The notes under the pieces were generated by a model. That model saw only the letters and a program-made list of their open reading frames with translations, ran no database searches and was not told the origin of the DNA. Positions 8,784 to 16,824 of a stretch of 64,000 nt of DNA are shown here, piece after piece; position 1 is the stretch's first letter; every line of letters starts with the position of its first letter. The position numbers and the translations under genes were made by a program. The stretch is from Acidobacteriota bacterium (GTDB taxonomy: Bacteria; Acidobacteriota; Blastocatellia; Pyrinomonadales; Pyrinomonadaceae): contig JAFAVK010000004.1 in assembly GCA_019242475.1 (NCBI GenBank), positions 24,355 to 88,354 on the forward strand, given 5' to 3'.

Positions 8784-10982
8784 CTGACTTCATCGACCAA
8801 CCCAATCGGAGTCTTCACCACCGACGCGAGTCTCGTGGTGCAGATATGGGACGCGGCCCTCGAACGTCTGACGGGCATCCCCGCGGACTCGGCCCGCGGG
8901 AGGTCGCTCGTCGAACTGATTCCCGGTCTGGAGGAGCGCCGCCTGCTCGCGCGTTTCCGGCGGGTGATAGACGAGGGGGTCGTGGAAGTCCTCTCCCCGG
9001 CCTTCCACCGCTACCTGATTCCGTGCCCCCCGGCCGCGCCGTCGGAGCGCTTCGAACACATGCGGCAGCGCGTGACCATCGCGCCCCTGCTTGAGGAAGG
9101 CCGCATCGTCGGCGCGCTCGTCACGGTCGAAGACGTGACCGCGCGCATCGAGCGCGAGCGCGCACTCTCCGAACAGCTGGCACACGCGCGCGAAGGCGAG
9201 CGCCTCGGCGCCGCGCTCGCCCTCGCCGCAGACGAGTCGCTCGAACCTTCCGGCCCGCTCCTGGGCGCGCTCGGCGACGAGAGCTGGCGCGTGCGGCGCG
9301 CGGCCGTGGAAGGGCTGGCCCGCCGCGCGGCCCCCGACGCCATCATGGCGCTCCTCGCTTCGGTGCGCGAGAATCACCACAACCTCGCCGTCCTCAACAG
9401 CGCGCTCCAAGTGCTCTCGATGAGCGACGTGGACACGCTCTCGCCGCTCGTCGAATTTTTGAACGGCGAAGACGCAGACCTGCGCATGCAGGCCGCGCTC
9501 GCCCTCGGCGAACAGCGCGACGCGCGCGCCGTGCCCGCGCTCATCGAAGCGCTCGAAGACGAGGACGTGAACGTGCGTTACCACGCCGTCGAAGCGCTGG
9601 GTAAGCTGCGCGCCGCCGAAGCCGCCGCCGCGCTCGCCGACGTGGCGGAGTCGCGCGACTTCTTCCTCGCCTTCCCGGCGCTCGACGCGCTGAAGCAGAT
9701 CGGCGACGCGCGCGCCGTCCCGCGCGTCGTGCCGCTGCTCGAAGACGAGTTGCTGCGCGAGGCGGCGGCCGAGCTGCTCGGCGAAGTCGGCGACGAAGAA
9801 GCGGTCGCGCCTCTCGCCGAACTGCTCAACACCCCGGACGCCCCGGCGCGCGCCGTGGCGCGGGCACTGGCCGCGCTGCACGACCGCTACGAGAAACTTT
9901 ACGGCGAGGGCTCTTACATCGCAGACCTCAGCCGCGCGGCTATCAACCCGGCGGGGGCGCAGAACCTCCTTGAAGCTTTAGCGGAGACGGGGGGCGGCGA
10001 CCTGCGGCAGCTCGCGCTGGTCGTCGGCTGGCTCGAAGGCACGGCCGTCGAGCGCGCACTGACGCGCCTGCTCGGGCAAGCGGACGTGCGCGGCGAGGTG
10101 CTCGAAGCGCTCGTGCGTCACGGGGCGGGCGTGGCCGACCTGTTGATTGAGCAACTCGGCTCGGAAGACCTTGAAATTCGTAAGGCGGCGGCCGTCGCGC
10201 TGGGGCGGATCGGGGACGCGCGCGCCGTCCACGCGCTGTCGGAAGCCCTCGAAGATGACGAAGAAATGGTCATCGCGGCGGCCGACGCGCTGGCGAAGAT
10301 CGGCGACCCGCGCGCGTTCGAGCCGCTGCTCGCGCGCGTCGGCGACCGCGTAGCGGCGGTGCGGCAATCGATCGTCGGCGCGCTCAACTCGCTCGGTTCG
10401 CCCGAGATGCCTGCGCGCGTGCTGCCGCTCCTCTCGGACGCAGACCCGAACGTCCGCGAGTCGGCGGTCAAGATAGCGGGATACTTCGGCTACAGGGAAT
10501 GCGCAGACCTTCTGCTTGAGCGTTGCCACGACGAGGACGAGCGCGTACGCCGCGCGGCCGTCGAACATCTTCCGTACCTCGAAGACGAGCGCGCCACGCC
10601 CGCACTCGTCCGCGCGTTGCAACACGACACGCCGAAGGTGCGCGCCGCGGCGGCGGCCGCGATGGCGCAGGCGGAGGGGCCGGAAGTCTCGACGCATTTG
10701 ATTGAGGCGCTTGCCGACGAAGATTCGTGGGTTCGTTACTTTGCCGCGCGCTCGCTCGGCAGGCTAAGTGTGAAGGAGAGCGCGGAGGAAGTCGCGCGAC
10801 TGGCGCAGAGTGATAAGTCGAATCACGTGCGCATCGCGGCCGTCGAGGCGCTCGGCCGCATCGGCGGGGAGACGGCCGTCCGTGTCGTCTCCCCGCTGGT
10901 CAACTCGGCGGAGCCAGACCTCGCGCGCGCGGCCGCGGGGGCGCTCGGGATGTTGAAGGGCTCGGGGACGGAAGAGCCTTAG
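8784..10982 (+). CDS. PAS domain plus HEAT-repeat scaffold protein in chemosensory operon
   Basis: The N-terminal 130 residues form a PAS domain, and the remaining 600 are roughly a dozen HEAT/PBS-lyase-type repeats with motifs such as DEDVNVRYHAVEALGKLRA and DPNVRESAVKIAGYFG. The first usual start codon is GTG at 8835, but that would remove the first PAS strand (PIGVFTTDASLVVQIW). The frame stays open back to a stop at 8766, and the only plausible start there is CTG at 8784, about 8 bases behind GGAGAG; I therefore propose a CTG start giving 732 residues. The PAS domain is related to that of the histidine kinase at 13984. HEAT arrays bind proteins, so a role as scaffold or sensory input for the domain-less receptor is likely but inferred. 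Confidence 0.75.
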   Translation: MTSSTNPIGVFTTDASLVVQIWDAALERLTGIPADSARGRSLVELIPGLEERRLLARFRRVIDEGVVEVLSPAFHRYLIPCPPAAPSERFEHMRQRVTIAPLLEEGRIVGALVTVEDVTARIERERALSEQLAHAREGERLGAALALAADESLEPSGPLLGALGDESWRVRRAAVEGLARRAAPDAIMALLASVRENHHNLAVLNSALQVLSMSDVDTLSPLVEFLNGEDADLRMQAALALGEQRDARAVPALIEALEDEDVNVRYHAVEALGKLRAAEAAAALADVAESRDFFLAFPALDALKQIGDARAVPRVVPLLEDELLREAAAELLGEVGDEEAVAPLAELLNTPDAPARAVARALAALHDRYEKLYGEGSYIADLSRAAINPAGAQNLLEALAETGGGDLRQLALVVGWLEGTAVERALTRLLGQADVRGEVLEALVRHGAGVADLLIEQLGSEDLEIRKAAAVALGRIGDARAVHALSEALEDDEEMVIAAADALAKIGDPRAFEPLLARVGDRVAAVRQSIVGALNSLGSPEMPARVLPLLSDADPNVRESAVKIAGYFGYRECADLLLERCHDEDERVRRAAVEHLPYLEDERATPALVRALQHDTPKVRAAAAAAMAQAEGPEVSTHLIEALADEDSWVRYFAARSLGRLSVKESAEEVARLAQSDKSNHVRIAAVEALGRIGGETAVRVVSPLVNSAEPDLARAAAGALGMLKGSGTEEP

Positions 10983-11028
10983 CCGACGGCCGCGGAGCCC
11001 GCGGAGAAAAGTCGCGGGCGGAAGAACA

Positions 11029-11886
11029 ATGGGTTTTCAAACGGGCAGTCTGGGGTTGACCGGCGGGGCGGACAGGCTCCTGCGCGACCTGATCCACGAG
11101 CGCACGGGGCTCTTCTTCGACAACGGGAAGGGCGACATCCTGACGGACAAGCTGTCGCCGCTCGTCGTCGAGCGCGGGTTCACGTCGCTGCTCGATTATT
11201 ACTACCTGCTGAAGTACGACGAGGCGGCGCAAGGCGAGTGGCTGAACGTGATGAACGCGCTCTCCGTCCCCGAGACTTACTTCTGGCGCGAGATGGATCA
11301 GGTACGGGCGCTGGTCGAGTGGGTCGTCCCGCGCTGGTTCGAACAGCCCGGCGCGGGGCCTTTGAAGATTTGGAGCGCGGCGTGCGCGACGGGCGAGGAG
11401 CCTTTGACCATCGCGCTGGCGCTCGACGAGGCGGGCTGGCTGGGGCGCGCGCCGATTGAGATTTACGGGAGCGACGCGAGCACCGCGGCCGTCGAGAAGG
11501 CGCGGCGCGGGGTCTACCGCGAGCGCTCGTTCCGCAACCTGCCCGCACACCTGCGCGCCAGATATTTTACGCAAGAGGGCGCGACAAAAACGTGGCGCGT
11601 GGACGCTAAGCTGCACGCCGCAATCGAGTGGCGGGTCGCCAACCTGTTGAACGAGGCGGAGGTCGCGCCGCTGGCGGCGGCGCAAGTCATCTTCTGCCGC
11701 AACGTGTTTATATACTTCTCCGACCAGACCATCGGCAGGACGGTGCGCTCTTTCGCCGCGCACATCAGGCCGCCGGGTTACCTGTTCGTCGCCGCCGCGG
11801 AGTCTCTGCTGAAGCTGACGACGGAGTTCGAGCTGCAAGAGGTCGGTAATGCGTTCGTGTACGTGAGGCAGCCGGGCGCCGGTTGA
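11029..11886 (+). CDS. cheR: CheR chemoreceptor glutamate methyltransferase
   Basis: A 285-residue CheR-type methyltransferase that transfers methyl groups from S-adenosylmethionine to receptor glutamates. The N-terminal helical domain is followed by the marker ALSVPETYFWRE, the SAM-binding loop SAACATGEEPLTIAL, the motif YGSDASTAAVEKAR and the C-terminal strand CRNVFIYF. No TPR extension and no pentapeptide-binding insertion were noticed, as expected if the receptor is soluble. It lies 46 bases after the PAS/HEAT gene and its last codons run into the region upstream of cheB. Confidence 0.94.
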   Translation: MGFQTGSLGLTGGADRLLRDLIHERTGLFFDNGKGDILTDKLSPLVVERGFTSLLDYYYLLKYDEAAQGEWLNVMNALSVPETYFWREMDQVRALVEWVVPRWFEQPGAGPLKIWSAACATGEEPLTIALALDEAGWLGRAPIEIYGSDASTAAVEKARRGVYRERSFRNLPAHLRARYFTQEGATKTWRVDAKLHAAIEWRVANLLNEAEVAPLAAAQVIFCRNVFIYFSDQTIGRTVRSFAAHIRPPGYLFVAAAESLLKLTTEFELQEVGNAFVYVRQPGAG

Positions 11887-11915
11887 AAGACTGCGCGACG
11901 CTTCGAGGGCCATTC

Positions 11916-12965
11916 ATGGATAGAGTTCTGAAAGTTCTGGTGGTGGACGATTCCGCCTACGTGCGGAAGGTCGTCAAGCAGATGCTCTCGCGCAGCCCCT
12001 TCCTCGAAGTGGTGGGGACGGCGCGCGACGGCCGCGAGGCGCTGGAGCTGGTGGCGCAGCTCGAACCGGACGTGGTCACCTGCGACCTCATCATGCCGGA
12101 GCTGGACGGCATGGGTTTCGTGCGCGAGCAGATGGCGCGCCGCCCCCTGCCCATCATCATCATGAGCATCGCCAGCGAGACGGGCGAGGCCGCGCTGACC
12201 GCGCTCGACGCCGGGGCCGTGGACTTCGTGCAGAAGCCGACGGCGCTGGCGACCGAGAAGATTTTCGAGGTGAGCGACGAGCTGATCCAGAAGGTGAAGG
12301 CGGCCGCCGAGATACCGATGGCCCGCGTCAAAGTCGCGCCGCCGACGGCCGCGGAAGCGCCCCAGCCGCCCGACGCCCCGGTCGCACGCAAAGAGCTGGC
12401 GGACGTGGTGGTCATCGGAATCTCCACCGGCGGGCCGCAGGGCTTGAAGCAGCTCGTCCCGCAACTGCCCGCGGACTTTCCGGCCCCCGTCGCTATGGTC
12501 ATGCACATGCCCGTGGGTTACACTGAAATGTACGCACGCAAGCTCGACGAACTGTCGCCGCTCGAAGTCCGGGAGGCACGCGAGGGGGACTTGCTGCGCG
12601 CGGGCTCGGCGCTGCTGGCCCCGGCCGGCCGGCACCTGACCTTCCGCCGACAGCCTGACGGGACGGTGGTCGCGCACCTCGACTCGAAGCCCTTCGAGAC
12701 GCCGCACCGCCCCTCGGTGGACGTGCTCTTCCAGTCGGCCGCCGAGGTCTACGGGCGGAGGGTTCTGGGCGTGGTGATGACGGGGATGGGGTCGGACGGT
12801 CGCGCGGGCGCGGCGTGGATCAAGGCGCAGGGCGGGCTGGTCTACACCGAGAGCGAAGAGACGTGCGTCGTGTACGGCATGCCCGGCTCGGTGGTGGAGG
12901 CGGGCCTGAGCGACCTGAGCGTGCCGCTCGACCGGATGGCGCGCGCGATACGGGAGGCGGTATGA
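11916..12965 (+). CDS. cheB: CheB receptor methylesterase/response regulator
   Basis: A 349-residue two-domain protein. The frame is open from a TTG at 11883 that overlaps cheR, but ATG 11916 with GAGGG 8 bases upstream gives the canonical N-terminus MDRVLKVLVVDDSAYVRK. The receiver domain has Asp11-Asp12 and phospho-acceptor Asp57 (TCDLIMPELDG). The C-terminal methylesterase domain has the Ser site IGISTGGPQGL, the His segment VMHMPVGYTEMYARKL and the Asp-bearing MTGMGSDGRAG. It removes methyl groups from the receptor when phosphorylated by CheA. Its stop overlaps the next start in an ATGA arrangement. Confidence 0.95.
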   Translation: MDRVLKVLVVDDSAYVRKVVKQMLSRSPFLEVVGTARDGREALELVAQLEPDVVTCDLIMPELDGMGFVREQMARRPLPIIIMSIASETGEAALTALDAGAVDFVQKPTALATEKIFEVSDELIQKVKAAAEIPMARVKVAPPTAAEAPQPPDAPVARKELADVVVIGISTGGPQGLKQLVPQLPADFPAPVAMVMHMPVGYTEMYARKLDELSPLEVREAREGDLLRAGSALLAPAGRHLTFRRQPDGTVVAHLDSKPFETPHRPSVDVLFQSAAEVYGRRVLGVVMTGMGSDGRAGAAWIKAQGGLVYTESEETCVVYGMPGSVVEAGLSDLSVPLDRMARAIREAV

Positions 12966-13333
12966 GTAAAAAGATTATGGTCGTTGACGACTCCGCGCTC
13001 TCGCGCAGGACGCTGCGGCGCATCCTCGAGGGCGCCGGCTACGGCGTCGTGGAGGCGGAGGAGGGCATGGCCGCGCTCGAACTCTACTTCATCGAGAAGC
13101 CCGACCTCGTGCTGCTCGACCTCGTGATGAAGGGCATGTACGGGCTCGACGTTCTGGCGAAGCTGCGCGAGATGGACGCGGGGGCGCGCGTGATCGTCGC
13201 CAGCGCCGACATCCAGACCTCGACGCGGGCGCTGGTCGAGGAGGCGGGCGCGACCGACTTCATCAACAAGCCCTTCTCGGCGGAGAACGTGCTCAGCGCC
13301 GTCAACTCTGTGCTCGGGGGTGAAGCAGCGTAA
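12962..13333 (+). CDS. cheY: Second CheY-like response regulator
   Basis: A 123-residue stand-alone receiver domain. The ATG at 12962 overlaps the cheB stop codon (ATGA), and its own stop overlaps the next gene's ATG (TAATG), so cheB, this gene and cheC are translationally coupled. The acidic pair (VVDDSALSRR), the phospho-acceptor Asp of LVLLDLVMKGMYG and the Lys of NKPF are present; the conserved Thr/Ser position is in VIVASADIQ. It differs clearly from the first CheY of the operon. Coupling to cheC suggests that this is the regulator whose phosphate CheC removes. Confidence 0.92.
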   Translation: MSKKIMVVDDSALSRRTLRRILEGAGYGVVEAEEGMAALELYFIEKPDLVLLDLVMKGMYGLDVLAKLREMDAGARVIVASADIQTSTRALVEEAGATDFINKPFSAENVLSAVNSVLGGEAA

Positions 13334-13953
13334 TGGACTTTACCGAACGCCAGCGCGACGCTGTTTCGGAGCTGATCAACATCGCGTTCTCGCGCACCGG
13401 GGCGGCGCTCTCCGAGCTGACGGGGCAGCGCGTCATCCTCAACGCGCCGGAGGTCTCCGTCCACCCGACCACGGAGCTTGCCACGGCGCTCGCCAAATTC
13501 ATCCCCGGCGAGGTCGCCTCCATCCACCAGGTCTTCGGCGGGCCGGTCGCGGGCGACGCGCTGCTCCTGCTCAACCACGAGGGCGCGGTGCAACTGACCG
13601 ACCTGTTGACGGACGGGCACGCGCTTTCGAGCCGACTCGACGAGTCGGCGCGCGAGGTGCTGACCGAGGTGGGGAACATTCTGCTGAACGCGTGCCTCGG
13701 CATGTTCGGCAACCTGCTCGACGTTCACGTCTCGTTCTCGGTGCCGCGCCTGCACCTCGAGACGCTCGACGAGCTGCTCGGCTCGCTCAGGGCGGACGGC
13801 GAAGACACGCGCTACGCGCTGGTGATCTACACGGCCTTCCAGATACGCGACAGCGCCGTCCGCGGGTTCCTCGTGATGGTCTTGAGCGTCACCTCTCTCG
13901 ACCGACTCATTCAGGAAGTAGAAGCCTGGGAGGAGCGGCAGGGGCAATCTTAA
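13333..13953 (+). CDS. cheC: CheC-type CheY-P phosphatase
   Basis: A 206-residue CheC family protein. Both halves of the pseudo-symmetric fold carry a phosphatase motif: Asp9-Glu13-Asn16 with Pro39 exactly 23 residues after the Asn, and Glu112-Asn115 with Pro138 at the same spacing. CheC removes phosphate from CheY-P. The start codon overlaps the preceding cheY stop, which links production of phosphatase and substrate. No CheD gene, the usual activator of CheC and receptor deamidase, is visible in the window. FliY- or CheX-like assignments are less likely because two complete motifs are present and no flagellar switch domain is attached. Confidence 0.88.
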   Translation: MDFTERQRDAVSELINIAFSRTGAALSELTGQRVILNAPEVSVHPTTELATALAKFIPGEVASIHQVFGGPVAGDALLLLNHEGAVQLTDLLTDGHALSSRLDESAREVLTEVGNILLNACLGMFGNLLDVHVSFSVPRLHLETLDELLGSLRADGEDTRYALVIYTAFQIRDSAVRGFLVMVLSVTSLDRLIQEVEAWEERQGQS

Positions 13954-13983
13954 ACTTCGCCTGAAGAACGGCGCCTCGCAGTC

Positions 13984-15645
13984 ATGACGAAAACCCCCAA
14001 GCACAAAAAAACGCTGCTCAGCGCGGCCCTCTTGCGCTGGATGAACGATCTCGCCGGGCAGGGCATCCTCGTCACGGACGCCGAGCTGTGCATCCGCGCG
14101 TGGAACCGCTGGCTGGAAGAGCACAGCGAGTTGAGCGCGGGCCAGGTGCTCGGGCGCAACCTCCTCGAAGTCTACACGGAGCTGGAGAAGCGCCGGCTCG
14201 ACCGGCATTACAAGTGGGTGCTCGAAGGGCAGTCGAGGGTTCTGTCGCAGCGTTTGCACGGCCACCTGCTGCCGCTGCCCATCAACCCCAGCCTGAGCGG
14301 CTTTACCGAGATGCAGCAGACGGCGCGCATCTCGCCGCTGCTCGACGACGGGGGGAACGTCATCGGCACCGTGACCGTCATCGAGGACGTGACCGAGCGC
14401 GTCGCGCGCGAGGCGGCGTTGCAGGCCGAGGTGGACGCGCGCACGCGGGCGCTCGCGAGGGAGAAGGCCGCGCGCGAGGAGGCCGAGGAGGCGAACCACC
14501 TCAAGGACGAGTTCCTCGCCACGGTCTCGCACGAGCTGCGCACGCCTTTGACCGCCATCCTCGGCTGGTCGAACATGCTGCTCGCCAAGAATCTCGACGA
14601 CGAGGCGCGCGCCCGCGCGCTCGAAATCATCCACCGCAACGCGCAGGCGCAGAACCAGCTCATCAGCGACCTGCTCGACGTGTCGCGCATCATCTCGGGG
14701 AAGCTCCGCCTCGATTTGCGCACGGTCGAGCTGTCGCCCATCATCGAGGCGGCCGTCGAGGCGACGCGCCCCGCGGCCGAGACGAAGGGCGTCCAACTCA
14801 ACACGTCGCTCGACCCGCACGCCGGGCCGGTCAACGGCGACGCCGACCGACTCCAGCAGGTGGTCTGGAACCTCCTGACGAACGCCATCAAGTTCACGCC
14901 CGAAGGCGGCCGCATCGAGGTCAAGTCTGAGATCGTCGGGCCGCGCGTGGAGGTCACGGTGCATGACACCGGGATCGGCATCGCGCCCGAATTCCTGCCG
15001 CACATCTTCGACCGCTTCCGGCAGGCCGACCCCGGCACCAACCGCATCCACGGCGGGATGGGTTTAGGGTTGTCAATCGTCCGCCAACTGGTCGAGCTGC
15101 ACGGCGGCGCGATCCGTGCGGAGAGTGAGGGCGAAGGGAAGGGGGCGACCTTCACCGTCAGCCTGCCCTTCGTCAAGGCCGAGCAGGAGCGGAGGCTGGC
15201 GGAGCGCAGGCCCACGCCCGCGCCCGCGCGCCTTGAGATAGAGTGCCCGCCCGAGCTGCGCGGCCTGCGCGTGCTGGTCGTGGACGACGAGGCCGACACG
15301 CGCGACATGCTCCGCGCCATACTCGAACACTGCCGCGCCGAAGTCTTCACGGCCGGGTCGGCGTCCGAGGCGCTTGAGGCAATCGCCCAGCTCCGCCCCG
15401 ACGTTTTAATCAGCGACGTGGGGATGCCCGGCGATGACGGCTACACACTCATCTCGAAGGTGAGGGCGCTGCCCGCAGAGCGCGGCGGGCGAATCCCGGC
15501 CGCGGCCCTGACCGCATACGTCAGGGCCGAAGACCGCGTGAAGGTGCTCCGCTCCGGCTTCCAGTTGCACGTGCCGAAGCCGGTCGAGCCCGCCGAGCTG
15601 GTGACGGTCGTGGCTCACCTCGCCGGGCGCGACGGCGGCGAATAA
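13984..15645 (+). CDS. Cytosolic PAS histidine kinase with C-terminal receiver (hybrid kinase)
   Basis: A 553-residue protein without membrane segments. Order: PAS domain (about 20-140), a coiled-coil linker, a HisKA domain with phospho-acceptor His183 (ATVSHELRTPLTAILG), an HATPase domain with N-box at 295-305 (NLLTNAIKFTPEGG), G1 box DTGIGI and G2 box GGMGLGLSIV, and a C-terminal receiver from about 428 with phospho-acceptor Asp478 (LISDVGMPGDDG). The PAS part is related to that of the PAS/HEAT protein earlier in the operon (GILVTDAELCIRAWN against GVFTTDASLVVQIWD). It is the last gene of the co-oriented chemosensory run, 30 bases after cheC, and may add a second phosphorylation input. The target of its receiver domain is unknown. 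Confidence 0.9.
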   Translation: MTKTPKHKKTLLSAALLRWMNDLAGQGILVTDAELCIRAWNRWLEEHSELSAGQVLGRNLLEVYTELEKRRLDRHYKWVLEGQSRVLSQRLHGHLLPLPINPSLSGFTEMQQTARISPLLDDGGNVIGTVTVIEDVTERVAREAALQAEVDARTRALAREKAAREEAEEANHLKDEFLATVSHELRTPLTAILGWSNMLLAKNLDDEARARALEIIHRNAQAQNQLISDLLDVSRIISGKLRLDLRTVELSPIIEAAVEATRPAAETKGVQLNTSLDPHAGPVNGDADRLQQVVWNLLTNAIKFTPEGGRIEVKSEIVGPRVEVTVHDTGIGIAPEFLPHIFDRFRQADPGTNRIHGGMGLGLSIVRQLVELHGGAIRAESEGEGKGATFTVSLPFVKAEQERRLAERRPTPAPARLEIECPPELRGLRVLVVDDEADTRDMLRAILEHCRAEVFTAGSASEALEAIAQLRPDVLISDVGMPGDDGYTLISKVRALPAERGGRIPAAALTAYVRAEDRVKVLRSGFQLHVPKPVEPAELVTVVAHLAGRDGGE

Positions 15646-15789
15646 GTCATAGTCCCTGCCCACCGAACAATTCGCGCCAGACCGGCCTAAATATTTTTTC
15701 CCGCCGTTAGCGTTTGCACGCGCCGTTCCCGCCTTAACAGGTGAGATGAATTCGCCACCAACCGCTCTGCAAACGGAAAGGAGTCTTTC

Positions 15790-16062
15790 ATGAAGAACGT
15801 TCGTCAAGCCGTGCTCGGCTTCGGTGCCGCCCTGCTGTTTGCTCTCTCGGCCGCCGCGGCCGCGGCGGGCCGCCCCGACGATTCGAAGTACAGGGTCTTC
15901 TGCGCCAACGGCAAGGTGGAGGTCGAGCAGCGCACGCTCGAACAGGAGAAGAACGCACGCGGCTCGAACGTCTGCGTGCTGGCCGAGTTCGACTACCTCT
16001 CCGACGCCGAGAAGTGGGCCGAAGGCCACGGCGGCAAGGGCTCGGACTGCAACTGCCGCTAG
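15790..16062 (+). CDS. Small exported Cys-containing protein
   Basis: A 90-residue protein with a clear Sec signal peptide (about 1-26: basic start, Leu/Ala-rich core, AAAAAGRP cleavage area) and a mature part of roughly 65 residues with four cysteines (VFCANG, SNVCVLAEF, SDCNCR at the end). It has a strong AAAGGAG ribosome site. No family was recognised. The four Cys could form two disulfides in the periplasm or outside the cell. It lies 145 bases after the kinase gene, probably under its own promoter, and just before the two small genes at 16077 and 16508. Confidence 0.75.
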   Translation: MKNVRQAVLGFGAALLFALSAAAAAAGRPDDSKYRVFCANGKVEVEQRTLEQEKNARGSNVCVLAEFDYLSDAEKWAEGHGGKGSDCNCR

Positions 16063-16076
16063 GGAAGGAGACTACG

Positions 16077-16499
16077 ATGGCAAGATTCAAAGACCCCAAC
16101 GTTCCGGCCGCGGCCTTCGCGCCCTACCTGGAGCCGGGCGAGCAGCTCCGCCACATCGCCTACGGCGTCAAGCAGCCGAACATCTTCGTGATCGCCCTGA
16201 CCGGCGGGCTCATCAGCGCGCTCCTGACGAAGGAGTACGTCATCGGCCTGACCGACCGCCGCTTCATCGTGCTGCGCTTCAAGGGCCAGAACGTGCAGGT
16301 GCAGGAGGTGCTCGACTACCGCCTGGGCGACCACCTCCCGCCGGTCAAAGCCTCGACCGGCCCGGTCTTCACCCACATCAAGATCGAAGACGCGGCCAAG
16401 CCTTTCGTCGCCAAGTTCCACCGGATGGGGATGCCCGGCAACCGCGAGGGCGCGATGGCTATCGCGGCGGCGCTGACGGGGCAGCCCGCGGCGGCCTGA
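16077..16499 (+). CDS. Small PH-domain-like protein of unknown function
   Basis: A 140-residue protein starting at ATG 16077 after GGAAGGAG; upstream in-frame codons overlap the previous gene and were not used. Residues about 20-100 resemble bacterial PH-like domains (PYLEPGEQLRHIAYG, then VIGLTDRRFIVLRFKG), in which the segment LTDRR is typical. A hydrophobic stretch NIFVIALTGGLISALL may be a buried strand/helix or a short membrane segment. Function unknown. It sits between a small secreted protein gene and a zinc-ribbon gene in the same direction. Confidence 0.7.
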   Translation: MARFKDPNVPAAAFAPYLEPGEQLRHIAYGVKQPNIFVIALTGGLISALLTKEYVIGLTDRRFIVLRFKGQNVQVQEVLDYRLGDHLPPVKASTGPVFTHIKIEDAAKPFVAKFHRMGMPGNREGAMAIAAALTGQPAAA

Positions 16500-16507
16500 A
16501 GCACACG

Positions 16508-16804
16508 ATGTCACGCCCTCTGGAGACGACGTTGAAAAGCGGGGCACCGCCCTGCCCATATTGCCGCGCGCCGCTCGTCTCCGGCCTTTACATCTGCGGG
16601 CGGTGCGGGCGTGACCCGTCGGCCCCTCGCCGCCCGTGCCCGAAGTGCGGGCGGGTGACGCCGACCGCCGAGCGGGCCTGCTGGAACTGCGGGGCGGTCT
16701 TCAAGAGCGACATGCGCTGGAAGATTCCGCTCATCGTCGCCCTCTTCCTGCTCAGCTTCGTCCTGAGCGTCGCGGTCGCCCTCGTCAGTGTGCTCCTCCG
16801 TTGA
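16508..16804 (+). CDS. Double zinc-ribbon protein with C-terminal membrane anchor
   Basis: A 98-residue protein from ATG 16508, 8 bases after the previous stop. Two zinc ribbons are visible: CPYC paired with CGRCG, and CPKCG paired with CWNCG. A single hydrophobic segment (about 74-96, IPLIVALFLLSFVLSVAVALV) ends the protein, so it is likely tail-anchored with the ribbons in the cytoplasm. Such proteins are common and functionally undefined. It converges on the Ser/Thr kinase gene, whose stop lies 21 bases away. Confidence 0.75.
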   Translation: MSRPLETTLKSGAPPCPYCRAPLVSGLYICGRCGRDPSAPRRPCPKCGRVTPTAERACWNCGAVFKSDMRWKIPLIVALFLLSFVLSVAVALVSVLLR

Positions 16805-16824
16805 GCGGGCGCGGCCTCTCAGCT

